Origin: Colletotrichum lupini
Taxonomy: Eukaryota > Ascomycota > Sordariomycetes > Glomerellales > Glomerellaceae
Length of the DNA stretch: 64,000 nucleotides
Direction of reading: 5' to 3'
Assembly: GCF_023278565.1 (NCBI RefSeq)
Contig: NC_064681.1
Span: 2,728,001-2,792,000, forward strand
Each line of letters begins with the position of its first letter. Position 1 is the first letter of the stretch. The notes under the pieces are model-generated. The model was not told where the DNA came from. It worked only from the letters and a program-made list of their open reading frames with translations, and made no database searches. Both the position numbers and the translations under genes were made by a program. Positions 46,704 through 58,347 of this stretch are shown here, piece after piece.

Positions 46704-48577
46704 TTAGGCGGCGCCAGCCAGGTTCTTGGTGTTGAGCTTGCTCCACCTCGATCCGAGAGAGATGAGGAACGAGATGCCGGCACCGGCGACGGCCAGGGCA
46801 AAGGCGACCTTGAGACCGTCCATGTAGGCCTGGATGACGCCCGGAACGGCATCGGCGGGGAAGGCGGTGCGGATCTGGGTTGCGCCGGTGAGGGCGACGA
46901 GGTTGGGGTCTACGTTGGGCACGTTCTCGGCAACCTTCTTCAGGACAGTGATGAGGAAGCCTGACTGGGCTGCGGCGACGTAGAAGGCTCCACCGACAGT
47001 TTGGAAGACTGTGAGATTTAGTGTTAGTAGATAATTCCATCGAAGACAGTTTGTTAGAGATGGACTTACAGAGCAGAACAGCGGTGGCGGATGCAAGATC
47101 ACTCTCGCTGACTGTGCCCTGGACGGCAATGATGGGAACCTGGAAAGCAGCACCCCATGCGAGACCGGCGAGCACCTGGTATCCAATCCACTTGTCGCTT
47201 CCAGTGCCGATGTCGAGGGTGTAAAGGAGGCCAGCGCCGACGGTAGCAAGAGCAGCGCCGACAACAAGGATCGGGGTGTAAAGTCCTGTGGCGGAGATGG
47301 AGATGCCCGAGGCAACGGTGGCAATGGTGACGGCGATGATAAGCGGCAAGTTGCGGACGCCGGATTGCGTGGGAGATGCGTTGTCGACGGACTGGAAGTA
47401 AATGGGCAGGTAGTAGACCAGAACGAAGTAGGCACCGGCGAAGAAGAAGGCGTATGCGGAGGAGATGTAGACAGTGCGGTCGCTGATGAGGCGAGGCGCG
47501 ATCATGGCACGCTCGCCTTGGTACCACTCAAGGGCGATGAAAGCGACAATCATCAGGCCAAAGCCGACAAACAGACCGATGACGGTGGACGAGTTCCAGG
47601 GATGCTGGTGGCCTCCCCACTGCAGAGCGAGCAGGAAGGAGATGGTCGCCGCCATGATGAGGGCGGTGCCAATGAGATCCATCTGGAGGAACTTCTCGAG
47701 CATGCTCGCCTTCACGGGAACGGCCTGTGGCGGGGTGTGGAAGTAGAAGAGGATGATGGCGGCAGAGAGACCTCCGATGGGGAGGTTGATGTAGAAGCAC
47801 CAGCGCCAGCTAACGTGGTCGGTGAAGGCTCCGCCGATCAGAGGCCCAATGACCGAGGCAATACCGTACGAGGCTCCGATGATACCGGTGAAGGTGGGTC
47901 GCTTGTCGGGTGGAGCGGAGAAGCCGATGATGGTGTAGGCACCGGAGCCGATACCTGCGGCGCCAACACCGGCGATGGCGCGGCCGACGATGAGGGCGAC
48001 GGAGTTGGGAGCGACACCGCAGATAAGACTGCCAACTTCGAAAATGAAGATGGAGAGCAGGAACGACGTCTTGAGTGGGAAGTACTTGTATGCCTTACCC
48101 CCTGTTCACGATGCTGTTAGTGATGTTCTGGCCGAAGGAAGTACCCACTGTTTAGGGGAGATCGGATGACTTACATGTTGACTGGAAAGCGGCAACACAC
48201 ATGAAGAAAGCTGCTCCATACCAGGCGACCTGATCCAGGCCACGGAACTCATCTGTGATTTTGGGAATGGCGGTTGCGACAATGGTCATATCGAGAGCAA
48301 CCAGGAAAATGCTGAGAACGAGAGCGACGACGATGAAGGTGAGCCGGATGCCGGTGGGGTATTCGGGCTCTTTGGGTTCCGTTGGCTGTGATGAGCCGGC
48401 CTCCTCATCCGTTGCAGTGCCGGCCTCCTCCTTCTTCTCTACTGCCTCTTCGTCAAGCATTGATGGTGTAGGGGTGTTCTCCCGATCTGTCTCTCCTCCT
48501 GTCTTCTCCCCGGCCTTCTCTCGTGGTGTTACTAGGGTGCTGGTAGTTGAAGTCATAGCTGCGGTGTTGTCAAGCAT
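46704..48577 (-). CDS. MFS multidrug transporter, DHA2 (14-TM) family
   Basis: This plasma-membrane proton-coupled exporter has about 579 aa in three exons: 48577-48175, 48101-47070 and 47008-46704. An acidic, Thr/Glu-rich cytosolic head of about 75 residues precedes TM1. [17 protein letters not shown] is the DHA2 motif in TM1. PDKRPTFTG is the loop equivalent of motif [19 protein letters not shown] followed by [13 protein letters not shown] is antiporter motif C and the next signature. The second half has [18 protein letters not shown] and, after the last intron, [17 protein letters not shown]. The closest functional classes are toxin or drug efflux pumps of fungal gene clusters. An alternative in-frame start is ATG 48556. 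It is the only transporter in the window and is convergent with the rhodopsin-like gene. Confidence 0.92.
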
Positions 48578-51500
48578 GTAGCTCGAGTACTCTGGCGGTA
48601 AGACTGAGAGTTTGATATGCCTGCGATAGCTTGTGGCTTCTCAAATCCAAGCAAGGATTAGATCCTAAGAAAATTAGGTTGAGGCTGAATGTCTCTAAAG
48701 TGCGTGCCACAGAATAGACGAGGGTGCAAAGACCAGGGGAGGCCCGGCTCTCTTATGTATCTGATCAGACAACATGATAAGAACCTGGAAGCGATGCGGG
48801 TCGGAGTTTGCAGAGCCTTGACGCCGGGAGCCCGCCGCTCGGAGGAAGAGAGACAACCCGCAAGTGTAGCCTTGGTTCACTCCGAAGTGCGGTAGACGCC
48901 TGGGCGCGGTGGGAAGCTGACAAGGGGGGGACTCCTGAACGGAGACATTTGATGCGATGGCTCATTGTGTATGGTGCAAGGCTAACGTGTGTGCTATGTC
49001 GCGGTAACATAACGGGCAACTGATCGTTCCAACATGCTGGTGGTGCGTTCAGGTCCGAGAAGGATGCGTTAGGCTGGGCCGTTACGGTGGTACGTATGGA
49101 CGACTCGAAGCGTGATGTAAGGGCGTCATTGGTAAGCCCTACTACAAACACTTTAGCACCGAGCCCAAAAGGGGAAATAACCCAAGATGTGAGCAGCTTT
49201 GCACGACTTTGGCGTTGCTGCTTGGTAACGACAGAAGTGAACGTTGTCCAATCTCCGCATGCGTGCCGCGGGTGTGGTTGCGATTCGTGATGCATCCCTC
49301 TTCTTGCACTGGACAACCGAGTATCTCATCTTAGGCTTGACCCCATTTCGTAGATCTGGAATGTTCCGAAAGTCCGCAACATCCCTCGGGGGTCTCTGAG
49401 GCTCTCTGCTTAGGCAGATTGGAGGCCAAGACAGGTTCTTCGGAGTTGCATCGCTTACTGTACATCAGCCGCCCCCCCTGTCTCATGCTCATGGGGCTGC
49501 ATTTACGCAGCGTGCAGTACCGGTTCCGCCGACTCGGTGGAAGTAATGGACATAACGACATATCTGCGGAGTTTGGGTGGGCGTTAGTCGAGCGGAGGAG
49601 TCAGAGCCTTCAGTCTAGGTGTCTAGGTACGCAATGTATTGTTCTTTGGGGTCGCTCCGAGCCCCTAGAGACGCACTTGCGAACACCTGGTACAAGCCAT
49701 TTGGGAATAGCTCGAGTTTCACAGGCATCTCGTTGGATGCTGCAGACGGATAAGGCTGCGCTTGTTTCCCACTGAACGCCGCCACATCATCAAAACTTGC
49801 GCCCGTCCCTACTACTCGGACTAATGTTTCCCATGTTGATTTGTAAAGCAACCGTGTACCCGATGGTTCGCCTGCCGGTGACTCGTCCGGTGATTCAGTA
49901 CTCGAGAATATCGAGACGACAAACAATAGGGACGACAGAGAAAGAAGAGAGAACCGAAAAAAGAAACGACAGCTCAATAAGCTTGATCAGACAAGCATTG
50001 CCTAGTGGTGCGGAGCAGAGAGGAACTAGGGCGAACAACCAGGATACCCAGTTCCCATTGAATAGGCTCTTGACCGGTATGCCCGATGGCAAAATGATTC
50101 ATCCGCCGTGACTGCTAGGCCGAGATGATGCTCAGTGCTAATTCGAGAATGCCGCTTGCGACGCGAATCGCCCAGCGCCCATAGCACCATAGCACAAAAG
50201 TCCATCCATCACGGGTGGATTCTCTGTGCGCTAGGTTCGGAGCAACTTTGCCGACTTGGGGTCATGGATTCATCATAACGTCCTCCGTGAACCCGGATGA
50301 TGGGTGTTTTCATGTATCGAAACTGACTGAGATGCATTGGAAAGGGGTCTCGGGATGCGGAGGAACAGAGCAGACTTGAAGCAGACGAAGTGTGTGTGCA
50401 ACACCAGACCGGTGTGCCGATCTTGAAGCCAACTGGGCCGACACGTCTCCTGAGGATGATGCCAAGTTGACGCTTGAGGGTGGCTTGGGTGCTTGGGTGG
50501 ATGTAAGGCGGAAGAGGGTCGTCGGCGACAATTGCGTGCCAATGTTGCCGTTGCACGTGTCGGAGAGATTGCCGTCTGTCAGATTTACGAGGGCTGCAGG
50601 AAGGGCCAATCACCAAATACAAATGAGGTAAGCAGCGATGGCGTAAGTTGCGATACGTACCGGCACCAAGAGACCGGGATGGACACACGTAGAACCAACC
50701 CTCTGAATCTGGAATGGAAGGAGCACCCAAGCAGCAGGTACCGTAAATCTGCTTGGGCACAGACGGAACGATCCAATAAGATCCCCCCACGCCAGCACAC
50801 CACCGGGAAAGCAACCCTGGTACACCGAACACACCTGGACACACCGAGCTTTCACCTGGAGAGATGATAAGACGGCGGAAAACCAGGGGCTTTGTGCCAT
50901 CCAAGTCAAATATTCCCGCTGACTTGGTTGTGGACGTTCCCGTCTGACCAGAAAGGATGCCCCGCCAGGATCCAACCCGCCCTGTTGGGAATCTTCCGCA
51001 ACTCTGGATAGCTTACACATGGTAACTCAAGCTTCCCGTACCTTACCGTGTCTTGCCTTCAGCCCAAGGTACATTACACAACTCCACGTTGCATGCTCCG
51101 ACAAGATTTAGGCATCACGGTAAAATACAAGAGACCCTCCATTCAAAGCTGACGTGGACCGAGCGGGCGACGACTCACCTCCCTCCGCTCGTATCTATAA
51201 TATCCGATGCGGTCCGGACCCTTCGGTCGACTCGGCCGCACCGTCCGCTTCCCACCACCCTCTAGTGGAAAAATCTCATACCGCACTGAAGGGACGGTGA
51301 CTAACTTGTGGCATTCGCAGAGGCAGAGAGATACAACGTGAACCGACTTATGCGGATACACTGTACATGGGCCTCACGGGCCTCTCGATCTTCTCCGCCT
51401 TACAAGAGTCATGTCGTGATAACCCCAGCTCGCGGTGGATAGGTAATGGCAACTTTAAACAGACGCCCCAATCGCAACCGAAGTAGAAAAACATTTACGG

Positions 51501-52157
51501 GCTCTCTCGCTCTCTCGCATGTACACGCATTTGCCCTCACGGTAAAGGTGAATTATAGTGCCTATTTCCCATTTTCCCACGTCACGGGCTCTATTTCGGA
51601 ATTGCCAAGATATCTCACCCCACACAATATCCCTGGTCCTTATCAGGTATTTATCTCGCCAGTCATATCAACATCCGCCGCCGTGGGATCCGAGCTCTTG
51701 GGTGTAGATTATCATCAGTTCGTCCTCGAATCAAAGTGCGACACCTCACGCAAACGGGCGGTTCGGAGTAATGTGTCAGAGGTCTGACGTGAGATACCTT
51801 GTCCCCGTTGTTGTACTCGGTATCCCGAATCCCGGTAGTCAGAAATGCCATCTCTGAAATTTGTCAAATTGTCAGATTCCTAAAAGCAGAGAAAACATGG
51901 CATGGCATGGCAATCAGACGAAGCACTGTCATGATCCTGTGAACATCTTCCGGCAGGCAACAGTGGCTCACCTCTGCAGCGTTAAGTAAGCCGGTTAGAG
52001 GAGTGCAGGTGGGCCAGGACCCTTCCTTCCGCAGAAGTGTACTGTGCGTTTCCAAATTTAGAGACACTGTTTTCGACTTTTCCTCCGCCATCTCAAATCG
52101 CCGCGCTTTCACTCTGATCTTTCGCGCGACAAGATCGCAGGTCGGACAATCTAGGCC
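48578..52157. other. Spacer of about 3.6 kb with no supportable gene
   Basis: Many frames of 60-230 codons overlap on both strands without motifs or consistent splice partners. One minus frame (49615-49977) begins with a hydrophobic, signal-peptide-like run but shows no cysteines, family motif or spliced extension. The right end is the promoter of the WD40 gene. Confidence 0.4.
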
Positions 52158-53512
52158 ATGGCAGAATCGACCCCTCACCCAAAGTCCATCCTTCGAGGCC
52201 ACAAAGCCCAAGTGCACGCTTTGTCCTTCGTCCGCGGCAACGATCGTTTAGCCAGCGGAGATGCGGAAGGCTTCGTCGTCCTCTGGGACCTCACCATTAT
52301 GCGCCCGACGGCCGTATGGAGGCCACATGAGAACGCAATTTTGGGGATAAAGGGTTGGGGAGGCGACCGGATAATAACGTGAGCCTCCCTCCATTGCTGC
52401 ATCGCTGATCCTCTCTCACACTCTACTCAGCCACGGCCGGGATCATAAGCTTGCCGTCTGGCAACTGGGCCTCAAGGATGAATCTCACCTGAGCAAGAAG
52501 CTACCTCTCGATGAGACAGCAGAGCCACGGCCACAGCCTTGGCTTTTGCATCTCATCGACGTCAACACCATGAATTTCTGTTCATTCGCATCATGTGCTC
52601 CGCTGCCTGGCGAAGACGCGTCCGAGTCTTCGAACTTATTACTAGCAGTGCCAAACACTCTGGCGTCGGAATCGGTCAGTTCACCATCCCCGCCAATTAT
52701 CTCCGCCTTTAAGCCCGGCCTTCTGCATGAGACCGGGGACCTAACCCGTGCATCCGTGATAGGTCGACATCTACGAATTACCGTCCAAGAAGCGACTTCA
52801 CACAATAAAGTCAACAGAGAAGAATGGCATGGTCATGGCCCTAGCCCTGCTGTACGTTGACGTACCCGGGTCTACACCGTCATCCACCAATGGTCGTTTG
52901 ACCCTCGTCGCCGCATACGAGAATGGGTTAGCAACGGTCTTGCAGCTCAACAGTGGGACTTGGAATACTACCTACTTGTCTCAAGTCCATAACCAGCCCA
53001 TCCTCTCCCTCGACGTCGTCGCGGAGCAAGGCTACTTTCTTACCTCCGGTGCAGATGCAACAATCGCCAAACACCCTATTCCGGGCCCTAATCCGGGACC
53101 TAACGCCGATATTGGTGGGGGCATCATCCAGCAGCCGTTGAAGATTCTGAACACCAAGCATTCGGGCCAGCAGAGTTTGCGCCTTCGGGACGACGGACGC
53201 ATCTTTGCTACCGCTGGCTGGGATTCCATGATTCGTGTGTATTCCTCCAAGACGCTCAAGGAGGTGGCAGCTCTCAAATGGCACCAAGTGGGATGTTACG
53301 CGGTTGCCTTGGCTAGTGTCGGCGCGACATCCCGGACTGATGAAACCAGAAGCGCGTCCAGCGATCCCAATCAGCTTCCCCACGATCTTATCTCTCGTCC
53401 AGGACAACAGCAGCTCAGTGTCAAGGACAGGCGCATCCAGCAAGCTCAGAATGCTCACTGGCTGGCAGCTGGCAGCAAAGACGGCAAAATATCCATGTGG
53501 GACATTTTCTGA
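52158..53512 (+). CDS. ASA1: ASTRA-associated protein 1 (WD40 repeat)
   Basis: This 404-aa WD40 protein has three exons: 52158-52378, 52431-52674 and 52763-53512. The N-terminal repeat reads [17 protein letters not shown], then [15 protein letters not shown] and [12 protein letters not shown]. Exon joins restore [18 protein letters not shown] and [15 protein letters not shown]. Later blades contain [43 protein letters not shown] and the terminal [17 protein letters not shown]. This arrangement, with a DIY-L-P insert and WDS..RVYS near the end, matches fungal ASA1. ASA1 is a subunit of the ASTRA complex that assists PIKK folding and chromatin functions. The start at ATG 52158 fits the family. 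Confidence 0.9.
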
Positions 53513-54347
53513 GGGTCCATACGATCCCCTGTCTGATCCAGGTCGTAAATGATCCTGCAGTAAGACCTACTGTGATGGACAACGCTTAGCGCGGAGCCAA
53601 AAACATGATATTCCTTTCAAAGGTCATTGGAGGCTGGTAGAAGCTTACGCCAGCTCAGCCGGCTGTTAGGACCCGACCAATTCGGCCCGTGTCCGAGAGG
53701 TAGCAATTGGCGTCCCTCGAACAATGACCGTCTGGTTAATGCACCAACTTCTTGCGTTCCCCGCGTCTAGGAAGCTCGCCCATATCGCCGTTGCTTTACC
53801 CTATACTAAGCACTAAGATACCCAATAAGCCATTGGATTGATGTACGGAAGAGCCTTTACGGCTAGGGTACGGAACTTTGTTCTTTTGCAAAGTCTTATG
53901 CTTGAGCATAACGACCAAACACTTTCTTTTGCCGACACACGCTGACGTGAGAGTAGGGTATCCACCCGTCGTTGCATCCATCGTGCTGTAGAAACTCTCC
54001 TCGTCGAACAAGGTCAAAGCAAGTCAATAGTTGGGGCATCTTCTAGGGCACCATATAGGACCAATGCTGGGTCACAAAGACAAACCGATAGTCCAGCTCC
54101 ACGTTATCGCTGCCGGAGAGAAAGCAACTGCGAGCCCCGGCAAGCTCTGGTGGCCCCTGAAGGTCCACAAGTTGGCAGCATGCAATGTGACGTTTGATGA
54201 ATCCAACGTGATATAAAAGAGTTACCATTGCCGCTCTTCTCGTCAACATTTGGACGCATCGATATCTCTTCCATTACTTGGATATCTCACCCCAGAGACT
54301 CTATTCATCTACTATCACCCATCTTCCGAGCGGACAGACTAGCCGAG
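53513..54347. other. Spacer and promoter region upstream of the aldolase gene
   Basis: No gene supported. A TATA-like box lies near its right end. Confidence 0.5.
54211..54219 (+). promoter_or_regulatory. TATA-like box upstream of the aldolase gene
   Basis: ATATAAAAG lies about 130 bp before the aldolase ATG at 54348, a usual TATA position for a fungal promoter with a short 5' UTR. It is inferred from sequence and distance only. Confidence 0.35.
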
Positions 54348-55454
54348 ATGTCAGTCATCGGCCAGGAATACAAGAATGTCCCCACGTTGGGAATGAATGC
54401 CTACGCGGCGCCCTCCCTGTTTCAACCGCACAAGGCTCGTCAAGCCATTCGCGATGCCCACGAGAAGAAGATCCCCCCATTGATGTGCTATTATGCTGGC
54501 CTCAGTTCTCTCCCCATCACACGCTTCCTTGCCCCTATGGGATACGACGCAGTTTGGATTGACTGGGAGCATACGTCCTGTAACGTCGAGACCATGACAT
54601 CGGTAATTCATCGGCCGGAACGACAACTCGCTGTGCCGAACTTCACTGATCAACGGGGGATAGATGGTCCACGAAGCCATCTTCATGAGCCAGGGACGAA
54701 CCATCCCGTGGGTTCGGTAGGTGTTCCCATAAACACCTCGCGACAGTGAAGCTAGTGCTGACATGCATCCCGCAGTGTTCCCGGCCACGACCACGCCGCC
54801 ATCGGCTATGCCCTCGACTGCGGTGCCAGCGTCGTCATCCCCCAGGTCGAGACGGTAGAGGAGGCCAAGCACGTCCTTTCCGCAGCCAAGTACGGCACCA
54901 AGCAGCGCGGCACACGCTCTGCTCCCCCCTTCCGCCTCATCCCCTTCCTCACCGACACCCCCTACGATCCCAACCGCGACATCCACAAGTGCGTCAACGA
55001 CCAGGCCGCCATCATGATCCAGATCGAGTCCGCCGAGGGCGTGCGCAACCTCGACGCGATCCTCACAGAGTGCCCCGACATCGACGTCGTCTGGTTCGGC
55101 ACGCTCGACTGCCGCGTCAGCATGAACCTCGAGGCCAAGATGGGCGGCATGGGCGCCGATGAGCCCGAGTGGCTCGAGATCTCGAAGCTCTTCTTCGATA
55201 CGATTGACAAGCATGACAAGCCGTATGCTGGCTTCGCGTTCTGCGCGCCGCCGTACGGAAGCCCCGAGAAGCTTCGGGAGGCGGCGAAGAGGATGAGTCT
55301 TATTTCCATGTCGGCTGATGTGCTTCACCTCGGTGCGTTGGCTCAGGATTTGATGGTTGCTCGTGAGACTATTGGTCCCGTTGGTCAGGAGAACGGCAAC
55401 GGGACGAATGGAAAGGAGGCGGAGAAGACTGAGGAGGTGAACGGTAAGGCGTAG
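54348..55454 (+). CDS. HpcH/HpaI-family aldolase
   Basis: This 328-aa class II pyruvate aldolase has three exons: 54348-54602, 54664-54716 and 54776-55454. The family cleaves 2-keto-3-deoxy or 4-hydroxy-2-oxo acids to pyruvate and an aldehyde, using a divalent metal. The barrel segments are recognisable: YDAVWIDWEHTSCN (catalytic His and conserved W/E), AIFMSQGRTIPWVRVPGHDHA, DCGASVVIPQVETVEEA, IMIQIESAEGVRNL with the metal-binding Glu, and DIDVVWFGTLDCRVSM with the metal-binding Asp. Removing the two short introns is required to join these. The C-terminal 25 residues are Gly/Asn/Glu-rich and probably disordered. The exact substrate, for example 2,4-dihydroxyhept-2-ene-dioate or 2-dehydro-3-deoxy-galactarate, cannot be deduced. 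Confidence 0.9.
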
Positions 55455-56841
55455 AGATGACCATTTTTAACGAGTTCATGATCTGAAACCTTCTGTAGGT
55501 ATACCCTTGAGAGAGAAAAAATAGATTCTTTGCGATTTGAAGGTTTTGTGGAAGCTGGAGACCTGCGGTGATGTGTTCTTAGACTGAGCGAGAATCTTGG
55601 ATCACGGATGATGCCACTCATACTACACCAGAATTCCCAGCCATGTTGATGATGCCAAAAGTTCCGAGCTGCAATTTCGAATGTTTGAGTAACTTGGTTA
55701 TAAATGACGGATCGCCCCTCGCGATTATTCTCCTTTCGCTACCACAGACAATAGGCGGAGGGGGTGTGCGCGAGAAATCTACAGGCTGACTGACGCGGCG
55801 GTTATAGCAGCTGTAGATCCCGGAAGTCGATGAAATGGGTTCGCAGAACTACGATAGGCTTAAAAGTAGTCTCGTTGCTCCCCAGGTCATCCTCGGCTGT
55901 TTATTTGTACTAGTAGTCTGGCCCGCTAAGAGTCAGAAGTGATGGATAATCTTGAAGACACAGTTCCGAGTATCTAGAAAAGGGTTCCGATTCAGGGGCT
56001 TGACATCCACGAGCCTGACCCCGTGTATGAAAGCATTTACGAAGGCTTGGCCGAATCAGACGACGAATCCACACAGTTCGTGCTGTCCCCTTCCTTCTGT
56101 CTCTCTCTACTGTCCTATTTATAGTGAGGCAGGCGAAGACTCTTGCAGCCTTGATACATGCCGAGGTCTAAGTGAAGTGTCCTGACTCCTATATTATCTA
56201 TTGATTGTCCGATACTGCTGTTAACATAGATCCTACTTATGCTGCAATCATGGCGTCTCGGCTAGCTTGAGCCAGAATGGCCGCAATTCATTTCGTGAAA
56301 ACCGATATGCCAAGGGTGGGCCTTTTATTAGTCTCTCTTCACACAAATGTAGCAAATTACCACCTTGAGGAAGCCTCTTGAACATCGACATGGCCGACAA
56401 TGCCGACCTGGGAGGAGGTGCCAAGCTATTGAGCCAACGATGAGTCACAAAAGTGATTTATTGACACAATCTTTGACTAAAGTATTCGAATTCCGTGCCC
56501 AGCTGCCGTTTTTCCCGGGGCGGGACTCCCTCTGATTTTAGGTATTTAGATGATAGAATGCACGACTGGATGCTGGTGTTAGTTGTGATTACTAATGTGA
56601 CTCGAAGCTGGGCGAAACCCCGCCACCAGCGGCGTCATTATCATGTGACTCTATTGATAAGCCCCGCGCTCGCCTTATCGTCCGGGGTTCATGATTTTTT
56701 TTTTCCCCCTCGATGAACAACCCCGCCATACACCGAGCCCAAATTGCCCAAGAGAGCCCCTTGTCGCCTCATTTTCCCAAATCTTTTCCCTCCTCGACAT
56801 CGACAAGGACTTAGGCAGTGAGGACTAAAAGAGACGCCAAA
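55455..56841. other. Spacer between aldolase and NMD3
   Basis: No gene supported. The last 150 bases are C/T-rich promoter or leader sequence of NMD3. Confidence 0.5.
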
Positions 56842-58347
56842 ATGAATATGAACAGCACCCACGCCACGATTCTCTGCTGCAACTGCGGCGCTCCCATCGA
56901 CGGAACGACCGCCGCCAACGCGCTTTGCTTCGACTGCATCAAGTTGACTGTCGACATCTCCCAGGGCGTCCAGCGCGAAGCCACCCTCAACTACTGCAGA
57001 GATTGCGAGCGCTGGCTGCTGCCGCCCAGCAGTTGGATCGTCGCCGCCCCCGAGTCCCGCGAACTCCTCGCCCTCTGCCTCAAGAAGTTAAAGGGCCTGA
57101 ACAAGATACGCATCATCGACGCCTCTTTTGTGTGGACGGAACCCCATTCGAGACGAGTCAAGGTCAAGATTACGATCCAGGACGAGGTCCAGAGCGGCGT
57201 CCTTCTCCAGCAGGCCTTTGAGGCGGTTTACATCGTCGCATACCAGCAATGTCCCGACTGCGCAAAGTCCTACACGGCCAACGTGTGGCGCGCCTCCGTC
57301 CAGGTCCGGCAAAAGGTCCTGCATAAGAGGACGTTCCTCTACCTCGAGCAGTTGATTATGAAGCACGGCGCACACAAAGATACCCTCAACATTAAGGAAG
57401 CAAAGGACGGAATCGATTTCTTCTTTTCGGCGAGGAATCAGGCTGAAAAGTTCTGTGATTTCCTCAACTCCGTTGTGCCTTGCACGGTCAAGAAGTCGCA
57501 GGAGCTCATCTCGCAGGATATCCACACATCGACAAAATCTTTCAAGTTCACCTTTTCAGTCGAACTGATTCCTATTTGCCGTGACGATCTTGTGGCTCTG
57601 CCCATCAAGCTGGCCCGAGCATCCGGCAATATTTCCCCCCTCGTCATTTGCCACAAGATCGGAACCGCAGTATACCTTTTCGACCCCAACACCCTTCAGA
57701 CCGCAGATGTCAGCGCTCCTATCTACTGGCGTGCACCGTTCCGTTCCCTCGCCGACGTCAAGTCACTCGTTGAGTTTATCGTCATGGACATCGAGCCGAC
57801 GGGCATCACAAAGGGCAAGTGGCATCTCGCAGAGGTGCAAGTAGCCCGCGCCTCCGACCTGGGCTCAAACGACAAGACCTACTTTGCGAGAACACACTTG
57901 GGCGGCCTGCTGCACGCCGGCGACTCGGTCTTGGGCTACATGCTCACGGGCACCAACTTCAACAACGAGGAGTTTGACGCCATTGAAGAGTCGCACGCCT
58001 ACGGCTCGACGATACCCGACGTCATCCTCGTCAAGAAGCACTACCCCAACAGAAGAAAGCACAAGAACCGTAACTGGAAGCTCAAGCGCATGGCCAAGGA
58101 CGAGGGTGAGCTGCTGCCCAAGCAGGCTGACCAGGACCGCATGAACGAGGACTACGAGCAATTCTTGCGCGACGTCGAGGAGGACGACGAGCTGCGCGCG
58201 ACGATGGCGCTGTACAAGTCACAACAGCCGCAGAACATCGATCCGGACGCCATGAGCATCGCCGAGACCGAGGGCGACGAGGGTGCTCCGAGGGTGGACA
58301 TGGATGAACTGCTTGACGACATGGACGAACTCCAGATTCAGGATTAA
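56842..58347 (+). CDS. NMD3: 60S ribosomal export protein NMD3
   Basis: This intronless gene encodes a 501-aa adaptor that binds nascent 60S subunits and bridges them to the CRM1/Xpo1 export receptor. The Cys pairs CCNC, CFDC, CRDC and CPDC within the first 155 residues form the zinc-binding region; the order LCCNCGAPI...NALCFDCI...YCRDCERW is diagnostic. The middle carries GIDFFFSARNQAEKFCDFL, FSVELIPICRDDLVALP and NDKTYFARTHLGGLLHAGD, followed by KKHYPNRRKHKNRNWKLKR, a basic nuclear-localisation stretch. The C-terminus is acidic with Leu-rich DMDELLDDMDELQIQD, consistent with the nuclear export signal. ATG 56842 is the first Met of the frame. Confidence 0.96.
   Translation: MNMNSTHATILCCNCGAPIDGTTAANALCFDCIKLTVDISQGVQREATLNYCRDCERWLLPPSSWIVAAPESRELLALCLKKLKGLNKIRIIDASFVWTEPHSRRVKVKITIQDEVQSGVLLQQAFEAVYIVAYQQCPDCAKSYTANVWRASVQVRQKVLHKRTFLYLEQLIMKHGAHKDTLNIKEAKDGIDFFFSARNQAEKFCDFLNSVVPCTVKKSQELISQDIHTSTKSFKFTFSVELIPICRDDLVALPIKLARASGNISPLVICHKIGTAVYLFDPNTLQTADVSAPIYWRAPFRSLADVKSLVEFIVMDIEPTGITKGKWHLAEVQVARASDLGSNDKTYFARTHLGGLLHAGDSVLGYMLTGTNFNNEEFDAIEESHAYGSTIPDVILVKKHYPNRRKHKNRNWKLKRMAKDEGELLPKQADQDRMNEDYEQFLRDVEEDDELRATMALYKSQQPQNIDPDAMSIAETEGDEGAPRVDMDELLDDMDELQIQD

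Noticed and set aside
47365..48120. Plus-strand 251-codon frame antisense to the MFS transporter
   Set aside because: It is a shadow of the transporter's coding bias, Gly/Asp/Glu-rich with no motif.
49615..49977. Minus-strand 120-codon frame with a hydrophobic start, possible small secreted protein
   Set aside because: The hydrophobic run is Ser/Leu low-complexity. There are no conserved cysteines, motif or splice partner, and overlapping plus frames are equally open.
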